From positions 40,149 through 104,148 of the forward strand of contig ONTS01000008.1 in the NCBI GenBank assembly GCA_900320845.1: a stretch of DNA of 64,000 bases, given 5' to 3'. A program made the position numbers and the translations under genes. A model generated the notes under the pieces. The model was not told the DNA's origin and did no database searches. It worked only from the letters and a program-made list of their open reading frames with translations. This DNA comes from an uncultured Prevotellaceae bacterium (GTDB taxonomy: Bacteria > Bacteroidota > Bacteroidia > Bacteroidales > Bacteroidaceae). Shown piece by piece: positions 45,293-54,147 of the stretch. Position 1 is the first letter of the stretch. Each line of letters begins with the position of its first letter.

Positions 45293-45300
45293 TATCTTTG
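45293..45300 (+). promoter_or_regulatory. -7 element of the kdsB run
   Basis: TATCTTTG fits TAnnTTTG, 36 nt before ATG 45337. It overlaps the longer frame from 45298 and so favours the later start. Confidence 0.6.
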
Positions 45301-45336
45301 CATTTAGTTTTCCCTGATATAAAATCCCTTCTTAGA

Positions 45337-46086
45337 ATGAATCCTGTTATACTCATTCCTGCCCGCTATGCATCAACCCGTTTTCCAGGTAAGCCTTTGG
45401 CTCTGCTTGGCGGCCATCCCATCATAGAACACGTTTGGCGTCGCGCTTCTGCTGTGTGTACAGCAACCTATGTGGCAACCGACGATGAGCGTATAGCCGA
45501 TGCTGTGCGTGGTTTCGGCGGCAATGTCATTATGACGCGTGCCGATCATCGCAGCGGTACCGACCGAATAGGTGAGGCAGTTTCACTGTTGGGTGATGCC
45601 TATGATGTGGCGGTAAATGTGCAGGGCGACGAACCATTTATAGAAGCAGAACAGATAAAGACACTTATAGCACAGTTTGAAGCTCCGGAGGTGGACATCG
45701 CCACGCTCTCAACACCATGTCAGTCGCCTGCCGAGGTGAAGGACCCAAATGTGGTAAAAGTCGTTGCAGGTGCCACGGGCAATGCTCTTTACTTCAGTCG
45801 TCACCCTGTACCATATCAAAGAGGGGTGGAGAAGGAAGAATGGTTTGAACATTTTCCCTATCAGAAACATGTGGGAATTTATGCCTATCGTACATCGGTG
45901 CTGAAACAGGTTGTCACTCTGAGCCCTTCGTCTTTGGAAAAGGCTGAGAGTCTGGAACAGCTGCGTTGGTTGGATGCTGGCTACTGCATCCGTGTGGTGC
46001 CAACCCGACACTGTACTATAGGCATTGACACTCCAGCAGACTTGGAAGCTGCGGAAAGAATACTGAAGGGAGGAAACTTGGGATGA
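45337..46086 (+). CDS. kdsB: 3-deoxy-manno-octulosonate cytidylyltransferase
   Basis: A 249-residue enzyme that activates Kdo with CTP for lipopolysaccharide core synthesis. Signatures are the N-terminal IPARYASTRFPGKPLA, then YVATDDERI, MTRADHRSGTDRI and VNVQGDEPFI. ATG 45337 gives the standard N-terminus. Its stop overlaps the exonuclease start by 4 bp. The other Kdo genes (kdsA, kdsD) lie at 59.6-61.3 kb on the opposite strand. Confidence 0.95.
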   Translation: MNPVILIPARYASTRFPGKPLALLGGHPIIEHVWRRASAVCTATYVATDDERIADAVRGFGGNVIMTRADHRSGTDRIGEAVSLLGDAYDVAVNVQGDEPFIEAEQIKTLIAQFEAPEVDIATLSTPCQSPAEVKDPNVVKVVAGATGNALYFSRHPVPYQRGVEKEEWFEHFPYQKHVGIYAYRTSVLKQVVTLSPSSLEKAESLEQLRWLDAGYCIRVVPTRHCTIGIDTPADLEAAERILKGGNLG

Positions 46087-46709
46087 AGGAGTTGTATGAG
46101 AAACTGGACAAGAGCCTGCTAAATAGTTTTCCATTGGTTAGTTTTAACGGACCGGTGTATGAGGTTTCAAGCGTGGAAGATATGCAGAAAGCGCTTCATT
46201 TCCTCTCGCGCCAGCCGATGATTGGCATTGATTCAGAAACACGTCCTTCCTTCCAGAAAGGAAAGATGCATAAAGTGTCGTTACTGCAGTTGGCAACTCG
46301 CAATGAGTGTTTCCTGATTCATCTCAATGTACTAGGTGTTACTCCTGAGTTGGTGGCATTGTTTGAGGACGAGAAGGTGATGAAGGTAGGACTCTCGCTT
46401 AGTGATGACATAAAGGCATTGCAGCGTAGGAAGCAGTTTCAGCCTGCCAACTTCGTAGACATTCAGTCGCTTTTCCCTCATCTCGGTGTGACTGACATGA
46501 GTCTGCAGAAGTTATACGGTAATGTGTTCCACGAGCGCATTAGCAAACGTGAGCAGTTGTCGAACTGGGAGCGCCTCCCCCTGACCGAAAAGCAACAGCG
46601 TTATGCCGCCACAGATGCCTGGGCGTGTCTGATGCTGTATGACGAGTATTTGCGACTGATGGAGTCGCACGACTATATAGTGAAAAAAGAAGATAGTGAC
46701 GAGTTATAA
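46083..46709 (+). CDS. 3'-5' exonuclease, RNase D-like (DEDDy)
   Basis: A 208-residue exonuclease domain. The DEDDy residues are visible: D-x-E in GIDSETRPSF (about residue 44), the Asp of LSLSDDIKAL, and YAATDAWACLMLYDEYL with the terminal Y-x3-D. There is no HRDC domain, so it is shorter than RNase D and resembles the widespread Bacteroidetes 3'-5' exonuclease. The substrate may be RNA or DNA. Its ATG overlaps the kdsB stop (ATGA) and rlmI follows after 6 bp. Confidence 0.86.
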   Translation: MKELYEKLDKSLLNSFPLVSFNGPVYEVSSVEDMQKALHFLSRQPMIGIDSETRPSFQKGKMHKVSLLQLATRNECFLIHLNVLGVTPELVALFEDEKVMKVGLSLSDDIKALQRRKQFQPANFVDIQSLFPHLGVTDMSLQKLYGNVFHERISKREQLSNWERLPLTEKQQRYAATDAWACLMLYDEYLRLMESHDYIVKKEDSDEL

Positions 46710-46715
46710 TAAGTT

Positions 46716-47927
46716 ATGAGTTATCCTGTTATCACCCTTCGTCGTCGTCGCGAAGAGAGTATGCTTCGCAAACATCCCTGGATATTCTCGGGTGCAATTG
46801 CACAAGTTGCCAAAGACATTACTGTCGGCAGTGTCGTTAGGATATGTTCCGCCGACGGACGTTTTCTGGCTGTAGGTCATTATCAGTCGGCTACTATAGC
46901 CGTGCGTGTGTTGTCGTGGGAAGACCAACCTATAGATGCCGCTTTCTGGCGTGAGCGTATTGCTGCTGCATGGCAGATGCGTAAGACGGTGGGGCTGACA
47001 GAAAATGACGACACCAATGCTTTTCGCCTCATCCATGGCGAAGGTGATGGGTTGCCAGGACTGGTGATAGACTGCTATGCCGACACGGCGGTAATGCAGG
47101 CGCACAGCATGGGAATGCATGAGGCACGCAATGACATTGCCGAAGCACTTAAGGATGTGTGCGGCGATAGGATACACCATATATATTATAAAAGCGAAAC
47201 AACGTTGTCGAAAGTCTCTCATCCGTCAATGTTGAATGGTTATTTGCTTAAACCCGAATCGACATCACCTACCCAAGAATCGCCTGGCGGTTGTGTGGCA
47301 GTGGAGGCTGGCATACGCTTCCGTATCGACTGGGAACGTGGGCAGAAGACTGGATTCTTCCTCGACCAACGCGACAACCGAGCCTTGGTGGAACGCTATG
47401 CGCAAGACAAAAAGGTGCTTAACCTGTTCTGCTACACGGGCGGTTTCTCATGTTATGCTCTGCGTGGCGGCGCTACAAGAGTGGATAGTGTAGACAGCAG
47501 CGAACGTGCCATAGAGCTGGTGAGGGAGAATGTTATGCTGAACTTTGGCGACGACGAACGCCACCGAGCTATCTGTGCGGATGCGTTCCGTTTCCTTGAG
47601 ACATCGGAAGAATTGTACGATGTGGTTATTCTTGACCCTCCTGCCTTTGCCAAGCACAGACAGAGTCTGCACAATGCCCTGCAGGGATACACCCGTCTGA
47701 ACAGACTGGGCATGGAACGCGTGGCGTCGGGCGGACTGTTGTTTACTTTCAGCTGCAGTCAGGCCATTAGCAAGGAACATTTCCGAGGTGCGGTGCTCAA
47801 TGCAGCACTACAGGCAGGAAGAAAAGTTCGCATTCTGTATCAGTTGCAGCAAGGAGCAGACCATCCTATTGACGTCTGCCATCCAGAAGGAGAATATTTG
47901 AAAGGACTCGTACTGTATGTTGAGTGA
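46716..47927 (+). CDS. rlmI: RlmI-type rRNA methyltransferase
   Basis: A 403-residue class I SAM methyltransferase with an N-terminal PUA-like domain (EESMLRKHPWIFSGAI), a central EEHE-like region and a Rossmann domain. Motif I is VLNLFCYTGGFSCYAL and motif IV is ILDPPAFAKHR; SCSQAIS contains the catalytic Cys of m5C enzymes. It corresponds to RlmI, which makes m5C1962 in 23S rRNA. Its end overlaps tilS by 11 bp. Confidence 0.9.
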   Translation: MSYPVITLRRRREESMLRKHPWIFSGAIAQVAKDITVGSVVRICSADGRFLAVGHYQSATIAVRVLSWEDQPIDAAFWRERIAAAWQMRKTVGLTENDDTNAFRLIHGEGDGLPGLVIDCYADTAVMQAHSMGMHEARNDIAEALKDVCGDRIHHIYYKSETTLSKVSHPSMLNGYLLKPESTSPTQESPGGCVAVEAGIRFRIDWERGQKTGFFLDQRDNRALVERYAQDKKVLNLFCYTGGFSCYALRGGATRVDSVDSSERAIELVRENVMLNFGDDERHRAICADAFRFLETSEELYDVVILDPPAFAKHRQSLHNALQGYTRLNRLGMERVASGGLLFTFSCSQAISKEHFRGAVLNAALQAGRKVRILYQLQQGADHPIDVCHPEGEYLKGLVLYVE

Positions 47928-49269
47928 GAAGTTTGAACATAGAGTGTGCGAATATATAGAGTCTCAGCATCTGCTGGATTCCTCTTCTCGCGTCGGCGTT
48001 GCCCTGTCGGGGGGTGCCGACAGTGTCGCATTGCTGATATGCTTGAAGCATCTCCACTATGATGTGGTAGCATTACACTGCAACTTTCATCTAAGGGAGG
48101 ACGAGTCGGATAGAGACGAAGCCTTCTGCAGACAACTGTGCAAACGCTTGGGAGTACCATTGCTTGTGGCATCATTCCATACTAAGGCTTATGCCCAAGA
48201 GCAAGGCGTCAGTATTGAGATGGCTGCTCGTGAACAACGGTACGACTTTTTCAATAAGATGATAGCCCGAGAAGGGTTACAGGCTGTGTGTGTTGCCCAT
48301 CACGAAGATGATAACATAGAGACCATGTTTATCAATCTGCTGCGTGGGACGGGTATGACTGGCCTGACAGGAATGAAAGGCAGGACAGGCAATGTGGTAC
48401 GACCGTTTTTATGCACAGGCAGAGAAGCCATTGAAGGTTATATGAGAGATTTGGGTGAGACGTATATGACCGACAGTTCAAACCTTGTTGCCGATGTGTT
48501 GCGCAATAAGATTCGTCTGCATCTGCTTCCTATGTTGCAGCAATGGAACAGCGGTACGCGCAAGTGCTTGCTGCGCACGATGTCCAACTTGGACTATGCC
48601 TCAGCCTATCTGGAACAGATACTCGCTGAACGTGCTGCACGATATAAACGAGGAATAGCCGATGATGCTATGTCTTCCATAGAAAAGTGGCGCATACGTG
48701 TAGAGGATATTGACGGAGAGTTGTTCCTACACCATCTCTTATTGCCTTACGGCTTTCGCAGCAGTGAAGTGAAAGAGCTTTATGCTAAGTTGAATCAAGA
48801 TAAACCTATCCGCTATCTGTCATTGGATTACGAGTGCGCTTTGTGGCGTGGAGAGTTGTTTGTGTGGCGCAGAGAACCTCCCTTCCTCCCGATAAACCTC
48901 TATGAGGGACAGGATAGTATGGTATTGGCATCAGGCAAACACCTGACAATGTCGGAACGGAAGTGGGTACCTCAGCAAGTTGTTCCTGCTTCGCCAAACG
49001 TGGCATGTCTTGATAAAGCAAAAGTAGCCTTCCCCCTTACTGTGCGGATGATAGACAATGGGGATAGATTCAACCCCTTTGGCATGAAAGGGAGCCAGTT
49101 AGTAAGCGATTTTCTTACCAACCATCATGCCACACCATACCAGCGCAAACATCAATGTGTGGTGGTAGATGCACGAGGAAGCATCTGTTGGCTGGTGGAA
49201 TGGAGAATAGCTGATGCTTATCGCGTGACCGACTCAACAACAGAAGTGGTGTTGTTGGAAGTAGGGTAG
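47917..49269 (+). CDS. tilS: tRNA(Ile)-lysidine synthase
   Basis: A 450-residue enzyme that converts the wobble cytidine of tRNA-Ile(CAU) to lysidine. The PP-loop is VALSGGADSVAL at about residue 30. Downstream HHEDDNIETMFINLLRGTGMTGLTGM and the C-terminal TilS domain (DRFNPFGMKGSQLVSDFL) confirm it. It overlaps rlmI by 11 bp and converges with the BadF-like kinase gene 4 bp further on. Confidence 0.95.
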   Translation: MLSEKFEHRVCEYIESQHLLDSSSRVGVALSGGADSVALLICLKHLHYDVVALHCNFHLREDESDRDEAFCRQLCKRLGVPLLVASFHTKAYAQEQGVSIEMAAREQRYDFFNKMIAREGLQAVCVAHHEDDNIETMFINLLRGTGMTGLTGMKGRTGNVVRPFLCTGREAIEGYMRDLGETYMTDSSNLVADVLRNKIRLHLLPMLQQWNSGTRKCLLRTMSNLDYASAYLEQILAERAARYKRGIADDAMSSIEKWRIRVEDIDGELFLHHLLLPYGFRSSEVKELYAKLNQDKPIRYLSLDYECALWRGELFVWRREPPFLPINLYEGQDSMVLASGKHLTMSERKWVPQQVVPASPNVACLDKAKVAFPLTVRMIDNGDRFNPFGMKGSQLVSDFLTNHHATPYQRKHQCVVVDARGSICWLVEWRIADAYRVTDSTTEVVLLEVG

Positions 49270-49273
49270 TAGT

Positions 49274-50152
49274 TTAGGTGTGGAAACGTAGCAGTCCTTC
49301 TGTCGGCGACTGGGCTATAGTGCCTGGTTGGAAGTTGACAGAACGAAGCGCTTCACGCCATTGTTGCTGGAATGCCCATGCTATGCCGCCCAGGGCATGG
49401 ATGGGAAGGGAAGAACAATGGTAGGGTAGAATGTTGTGGTGGATGAAGGCCTTAAAACTATTGGTAACAATGTCAGCCAACACAGGATATTCCTCAATAT
49501 GGTTGTGAATGAAATGCGTGAGTGACGCTATGAATGTGTTGGGCATCGGTTGTCGATATATCTTTTCGATGACAGATTGCAGGTTTTCGCCCGTTTCTTC
49601 TTCGAAGGCCACCTTGATGCTTTTGTCGCACAAGCCTTTATAAATAGTGTTGAGCAGCAGCTTTCCCATGTGTACCGCACCGCCTTCATCACCTAATATA
49701 AAACCTAATGAAGGTGTTTGCTCTACGATGTTTTTGCCATCGTATCGACAAGAGTTGGAGCCAGTGCCGAGTATACATGCAATGCCTTCCTTGTCTTGAC
49801 ACAATGCTCTGGCAGCAGCAAGCATGTCAGAGTGTGCGTGAATGTCGGTGTGGGTAGCGGCGAAACAATCTCGCAACAGTTGTTCCATGCGTGTCTGCTG
49901 GCTTACAGTAACACCACTGCCATAAAAGAATATGTTGATGCCTGCCAGAGTGTCAGCAGGCTGCATGAGTTGCATCGTCATCTGCTGTACATCCGTCAGT
50001 CGTCGGGTAATCTCATCATCATCGAGTAGGAGCGGATTGATGCCCTCGGCTTTATGATTGAATACGATAGTGCCATCAGCGTTTATAAGTGTCCAAAGGG
50101 TCTTGGTTCCTCCGCTGTCTGCCAACAGGGTGAATGATGTGAGGCTTCTCAT
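49274..50152 (-). CDS. BadF/BadG-type ATPase, N-acetylglucosamine kinase-like
   Basis: A 292-residue ASKHA-fold kinase with the phosphate-1 motif LLADSGGTKTLWTL, an adenosine-site region (IACILGTGSNSCRYDG) and LGFILGDEGGAVHMGK, typical of eukaryotic-type N-acetylglucosamine kinases and their bacterial BadF/BcrA relatives. It probably phosphorylates an amino sugar during cell wall recycling, but no substrate is shown. It is the last gene of the six-gene minus-strand run and converges with tilS. Confidence 0.82.
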   Translation of the reverse strand: MRSLTSFTLLADSGGTKTLWTLINADGTIVFNHKAEGINPLLLDDDEITRRLTDVQQMTMQLMQPADTLAGINIFFYGSGVTVSQQTRMEQLLRDCFAATHTDIHAHSDMLAAARALCQDKEGIACILGTGSNSCRYDGKNIVEQTPSLGFILGDEGGAVHMGKLLLNTIYKGLCDKSIKVAFEEETGENLQSVIEKIYRQPMPNTFIASLTHFIHNHIEEYPVLADIVTNSFKAFIHHNILPYHCSSLPIHALGGIAWAFQQQWREALRSVNFQPGTIAQSPTEGLLRFHT

Positions 50153-50174
50153 CGGTTGTATGGCTAGAAAAGTG

Positions 50175-51149
50175 TTATCTGGTGATTGCGTTAAAGATAT
50201 GTTTGCGCATGCTGTTTGTCTTCAGACAGTTGCGAGGTGGCAACAGCATGAAGCCTTCGCTGAGTGCAAACATTTCGCTAAGGATGGTTTCCATGTCTTT
50301 GAGAAACACCGTGCGATGTTGTTTCTTTATTTCGCCTATCAATATCGTTTCGTCTTCATCGAGCGTAAACATGGTGTGGTAACATTCCGCCAGCTGCCTG
50401 AGGTTGACGTTTTCACTCTTTATGTCTGCCTGCAGCTGTTTGAGTTGCTCTGTCAGTGGTTTCTTATTTGAGGGCTTTCCGGGCACCGTTGTGCTTGGTG
50501 TCGACGAAAAAGATGATAGCAACGAATACTGTTGCGGCAACAATGACTCAAGAGGTGGCAGCTGTTGCTGATGGATGATGTGGGCTATCGTCTGCCAGTC
50601 GCTGTTGGACAATGACGCAAACAACTCATGATCGGTGTCGTCAAAGGCATAGGCATCACCGTCATAGTATTTCTTCAGGAGTAAAAGCACGGTGTGAAGG
50701 ATGCGATTTGTTATGACAGTGTTGCGTTGTTTCTTTCCGATACTCTTTTTTACAACAGTTGAATACAACAAAAGACGAGGCACTTTTACCCTCATGAAGG
50801 TCATATCCTTTTTATATGTCACATTGGGTAAGTGTTTCGTTCGTTGTACCTTAAAGTTACGTTGGGTACTCCAATGTGCTATCCTTGCAGTGGTTTTATC
50901 GTCCTCACCATGCAGACATATCACATCGGGCATATATTTATATAGGATGCGCAGCCATCTGTCTCTTAATTGGATGGCACCTGGACGAGGAAGACGCTCA
51001 GCAGGGAGAGTGATATCAACATTACATTGCGACGGAAAGAGGCACAATATGTGCTGCTGATTGAGCGCAACATTTTGATAGTCTGCCATGACCTGCAGAA
51101 GCAATGCGTCGTCAAGTCGGTGTGGTGCTATTATGTGGAGGACATTCAT
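50175..51149 (-). CDS. Conserved protein of unknown function, glycosyltransferase-like N-terminus
   Basis: A 324-residue cytoplasmic protein. The N-terminal part (MNVLHIIAPHRLDDALLLQVM; MPDVICLHGEDDKTTARIAHW) looks like a Rossmann domain as found in GT-B proteins, but no donor-site motif is present. A Ser/Pro/Gln-rich linker (about 215-235) precedes a helical C-terminal part (TEQLKQLQADIKSENVNLRQ). I do not recognise the family. Its start overlaps the lysC stop (ATGA), so it is translationally coupled to aspartate kinase. Confidence 0.62.
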   Translation of the reverse strand: MNVLHIIAPHRLDDALLLQVMADYQNVALNQQHILCLFPSQCNVDITLPAERLPRPGAIQLRDRWLRILYKYMPDVICLHGEDDKTTARIAHWSTQRNFKVQRTKHLPNVTYKKDMTFMRVKVPRLLLYSTVVKKSIGKKQRNTVITNRILHTVLLLLKKYYDGDAYAFDDTDHELFASLSNSDWQTIAHIIHQQQLPPLESLLPQQYSLLSSFSSTPSTTVPGKPSNKKPLTEQLKQLQADIKSENVNLRQLAECYHTMFTLDEDETILIGEIKKQHRTVFLKDMETILSEMFALSEGFMLLPPRNCLKTNSMRKHIFNAITR

Positions 51150-52465
51150 CAGAAAAGGGCATCGTTAAGTTGTTGCAATATCTGTTTCGTATAGTTTTTG
51201 TCTATCAATGCTGTAATGGTATTGTCGGATGTTCCTATACTTAAAGTATGGATGTCGTGGGGTCGGATGGCATTGATGATGTCGATTACTGTGTTTGTTA
51301 TCTGTGCATTGATACCGTCGCCTACAAGTGTCAGCAGGGACAGGTCGTCTCTGTTATTGATGGTGCCATGTTGCTTCATGGATTCAAGCAGCAATTCAGC
51401 ATGTTTGCCTTTCTCCATACAGATGAAGAGACTGGTGTGTGTGCTGTGGACGAGATAGATTTCAGAAAGATAATGTGTGATTTGGTTGCACATTTCCTTG
51501 CGTGCAGTTGACCCTTTGGCAATGTTCCATGTGAGTTGCATCACAGCGATGTCGTCCTTTGTTGTCATACCTTTCAGCACCACATCGTCATGATTGCCGT
51601 CAATGAGTGTTCCTTCATCATCTACTGCCAAGGTGTTAAGCAGGCGGATGGGAACATTGCTTTGTTTGTTGGGCGCTACACAAACCGGATGCAATACTTT
51701 TGCGCCATGGTATGCCAGAGCTATAGCTTCGTCGAAGTGCAGGTGAGGAATGGTGTGCGTGTTGTTTACCCAACGTGGGTCGGAAGTGTGTACACCACTG
51801 ACGTCAGTCCATATCTCACAGCTTTCAGCCTGTATAGCAGAGCTGATAAGCGTGGCTGTATAGTCGCTTCCTCCACGTTGTAGGTTGTCTACTTCGCCAT
51901 AAGCATTCCTACAGATAAATCCTTGTGTGATGATGATTTTGGGGACACCGATTTCAGACAACATATCTGTCAGCGTCTTATGAAGGTAATCTGTATCAAC
52001 TTCGCCTACATTATTTGTGCGCATAAAGTGTAGTGCATTCCATTCGGCTACATCGCGTCGGCGTTCGATGAGATACTCTGTCAGCAGTTTTGTACTGAGT
52101 TGTTCACCAGTGGCTACAATGTGTCTCTCTTCGTAGTCGGAGAAGATTTCTTCTTTGGTCAGTTCCGACATTTGTTTGAAGAGGGTGTCAATGCGTTCGA
52201 TAGCTCTTTGACGGCATTCATCAGTCTCTAAGAGTTGGCAAGCTACCTGTCGATAGTGTTCATGCAGCGTTGCTACGCACTGCTTTGCCTCGTTACAGTG
52301 TTTGTCTTTTAACTTACAGCAAATGTCTATGAGGGTATTTGTTGTTCCAGACATGGCAGATACGACAACAATGGTGTTGTCTTTCTTGCCCTCTATGATG
52401 GAAGCGACATTCTTTATCCTGTCAGGCGAGCCCATGGAAGTGCCGCCGAACTTCATGACTATCAT
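51149..52465 (-). CDS. lysC: Aspartate kinase (monofunctional)
   Basis: A 438-residue amino-acid kinase that starts the Lys/Thr/Met pathway. Motifs are MKFGGTSMGSPDRI at the N-terminus, the catalytic-domain GGSDYTATLI and the SEIWTDVSGVHTSDPR loop. Two ACT-like regulatory regions follow (about 300-435; for example LTLVGDGI and IHTLSIGTSDNTITALI), so end-product inhibition is likely. No homoserine dehydrogenase is fused. It lies 9 bp after the ftsE-like gene. Confidence 0.94.
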   Translation of the reverse strand: MIVMKFGGTSMGSPDRIKNVASIIEGKKDNTIVVVSAMSGTTNTLIDICCKLKDKHCNEAKQCVATLHEHYRQVACQLLETDECRQRAIERIDTLFKQMSELTKEEIFSDYEERHIVATGEQLSTKLLTEYLIERRRDVAEWNALHFMRTNNVGEVDTDYLHKTLTDMLSEIGVPKIIITQGFICRNAYGEVDNLQRGGSDYTATLISSAIQAESCEIWTDVSGVHTSDPRWVNNTHTIPHLHFDEAIALAYHGAKVLHPVCVAPNKQSNVPIRLLNTLAVDDEGTLIDGNHDDVVLKGMTTKDDIAVMQLTWNIAKGSTARKEMCNQITHYLSEIYLVHSTHTSLFICMEKGKHAELLLESMKQHGTINNRDDLSLLTLVGDGINAQITNTVIDIINAIRPHDIHTLSIGTSDNTITALIDKNYTKQILQQLNDALF

Positions 52466-52474
52466 AAGGCTTTA

Positions 52475-53182
52475 TCAATTTTCCTGGTTGATGCGAGCAG
52501 CAACGTCTTCGGATGTTTGCAGTGTCAGTGTCTGGTTGTCGCACACATATATTTTACCTTGATACTGCTCAATAATGTTCATGTTATGGGTAGACATTAT
52601 TACGGCTGTTCCCTGTTCGCGTATTGACTGCAAAATGCTAATAATATTGTTGGCAGTTTCGGTGTCCAGGTTGTTGGTAGGCTCGTCGGCAAGAATAATC
52701 TTAGGATTGTTCAGCAATGCACGGGCAATAGCTATTCGCTGCTGTTCGCCGCCAGAGAGCTGGTGAGGCATTTTAGTCATGCAATGTTTCATGTCCACTA
52801 AGTTAAGGACGGATTCTATTCTCTCATCCATCAGCGATTTGCCTTTCCATCCAGTAGCACGAAGCACAAAACGGAGGTTCTGTTCTATGTTCCTATCGGA
52901 TAAAAGTTGGAAATCTTGAAAGATAATACCCATCTGTTTACGTAGAACGGGTACATCCTTACGGCGAAGGGTTAGCATATCCTTGCCCAATACCTCGCAC
53001 ACTTCGGCTGACATAATATCGCTTTCATAATAGAAACTTTGAAGAAGGGTGCTCTTACCACTGCCCACTTTACCAATGATGTAAACAAAATCACCTTCGT
53101 TGATTTGTATATCAACATTGTTCAGGATGTTTTGCTCTGCATGGTTGATGGTTACATTCTTATATTTAATTAAACAGTCCAT
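52475..53182 (-). CDS. ftsE: FtsE-like ABC transporter ATP-binding protein
   Basis: A 235-residue ABC ATPase with Walker [11 protein letters not shown]-loop [16 protein letters not shown], signature [12 protein letters not shown], Walker [13 protein letters not shown] and the switch His in MSTHN. The Q-loop region and length match FtsE, which with FtsX activates septal peptidoglycan hydrolases. ftsX is not adjacent; the neighbours are rlmH and lysC. A LolD/MacB-type ATPase is an alternative, but FtsE fits best. Confidence 0.8.
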   Translation of the reverse strand: MDCLIKYKNVTINHAEQNILNNVDIQINEGDFVYIIGKVGSGKSTLLQSFYYESDIMSAEVCEVLGKDMLTLRRKDVPVLRKQMGIIFQDFQLLSDRNIEQNLRFVLRATGWKGKSLMDERIESVLNLVDMKHCMTKMPHQLSGGEQQRIAIARALLNNPKIILADEPTNNLDTETANNIISILQSIREQGTAVIMSTHNMNIIEQYQGKIYVCDNQTLTLQTSEDVAARINQEN

Positions 53183-53210
53183 ATTATTTTAGATTTTTTA
53201 GATGCAAAGT

Positions 53211-53672
53211 TTAATGATGGTATTTCTCTCCTTTAATAATAGTGCAAGCCCTGTACAGTTGTTCAACGAAGATAGTTCTCACCATCTCGTGTGCAAAGGT
53301 CATTTTAGACAAAGACACTTGATGGTCAGCCCGGGCATACACTTGTTCAGAAAATCCGTAGGCGCCACCGATGATGAACACTATTCGTTTGAGTCCTCGT
53401 ATGCTTGCTAGCTGAAGCCAGTGTGCAAACTGTGGACTTGTGTACTCTTTGCCGCGCTCATCGAGCAGCACTACATAGTCGTCAGCACGCAGTCGTTTTA
53501 ATATCGCTTGCCCCTCATCTTGTTTTTCACTCTCTGGACTTACAGCTTTGGTGCGAGGTATAACCTCAATCTGAAAAGGCAGATAATGTCGAATGCGCTG
53601 CGTGTAATCGCTCTCCAGACTTGTTAATGCCTGGCTTCGAGTCTTGCCGATGAGTATCAGACTGCATTGCAT
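53211..53672 (-). CDS. rlmH: 23S rRNA (pseudouridine1915-N3)-methyltransferase
   Basis: A 153-residue SPOUT methyltransferase of normal RlmH length. The trefoil-knot motifs are present: VLLDERGKEYTSPQFA, FIIGGAYGF and the C-terminal LSKMTFAHEMVRTIFVEQLYRA with the conserved H and R-x-x-x-x-E-Q-x-Y. It acts on helix 69 of assembled 70S ribosomes. It lies 27 bp after DUF4491 and 28 bp before the ftsE-like gene. Confidence 0.94.
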   Translation of the reverse strand: MQCSLILIGKTRSQALTSLESDYTQRIRHYLPFQIEVIPRTKAVSPESEKQDEGQAILKRLRADDYVVLLDERGKEYTSPQFAHWLQLASIRGLKRIVFIIGGAYGFSEQVYARADHQVSLSKMTFAHEMVRTIFVEQLYRACTIIKGEKYHH

Positions 53673-53699
53673 GGGCGATAAGTGTTGAATACGCTGTGC

Positions 53700-53993
53700 T
53701 CAATCTTTTTCGGTCTTCTTCTCTCTCTTGGGAAACCAACCTTTTTCCACCCTTTTGCGTTGGGCAAAGAGCTCACCGATGCTCCAAAAGCAAGATGCAC
53801 CGATAACACCGGTAGCAGAGGAGAGAATGACATTGGTGATGAGGAGAGACAAACCTACGAAAGCTATGCCTAAAACACAAAATACCCACCAGCAGCGCGT
53901 GCCGAAATAGTATTCGCTCTTAATGACGATAGGGTGGAACAATCCTATGACAAAAAATGTGCAGAAGGCTATGATAAGACCTGTGAAATGCAT
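53700..53993 (-). CDS. DUF4491 family membrane protein
   Basis: A 97-residue protein with three hydrophobic helices and the family's typical segments: MHFTGLIIAFCTFFVIGLFHPIVIKSEYYFG, CFWSIGELFAQRKRV and the C-terminal KGWFPKR. DUF4491 is a small membrane family of Bacteroidetes and Firmicutes without known function. A -7 box lies 20 nt upstream, making this the first gene of the six-gene minus-strand run. Confidence 0.85.
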   Translation of the reverse strand: MHFTGLIIAFCTFFVIGLFHPIVIKSEYYFGTRCWWVFCVLGIAFVGLSLLITNVILSSATGVIGASCFWSIGELFAQRKRVEKGWFPKREKKTEKD

Positions 53994-54013
53994 GTGATAT
54001 TCTCTATTTCATG

Positions 54014-54021
54014 CAAAAGTA
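54014..54021 (-). promoter_or_regulatory. -7 element for the DUF4491-rlmH-ftsE-lysC run
   Basis: TACTTTTG on the minus strand, about 20 nt before the DUF4491 start. The -33 element is not clear. Confidence 0.55.
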
Positions 54022-54061
54022 ACACTTATCAGCGATTTATTTCATCAATACATTGTTTTTT

Positions 54062-54094
54062 TTTGCCATAACAGTGCAAATCTTTGTACCTTTG
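54062..54094 (+). promoter_or_regulatory. Promoter of ftsY
   Basis: TTTG (54062-54065), 21 nt, TACCTTTG (54087-54094), 53 nt before the ftsY start. It is divergent from the DUF4491 promoter. Confidence 0.75.
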
Positions 54095-54147
54095 CGCACA
54101 GTTGAAATTGTTTCTTTCACCAGATTAATATCTCTTTGATTTAAAAT

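Larger units (their letters stand above)
44969..45336. other. 368-bp intergenic region between PBP1A and kdsB
   Basis: No RNA gene, repeat or clear terminator was recognised. It holds the kdsB promoter at its right end and one open frame on the minus strand (45001-45168) with protein-like composition, listed separately. Confidence 0.5.
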
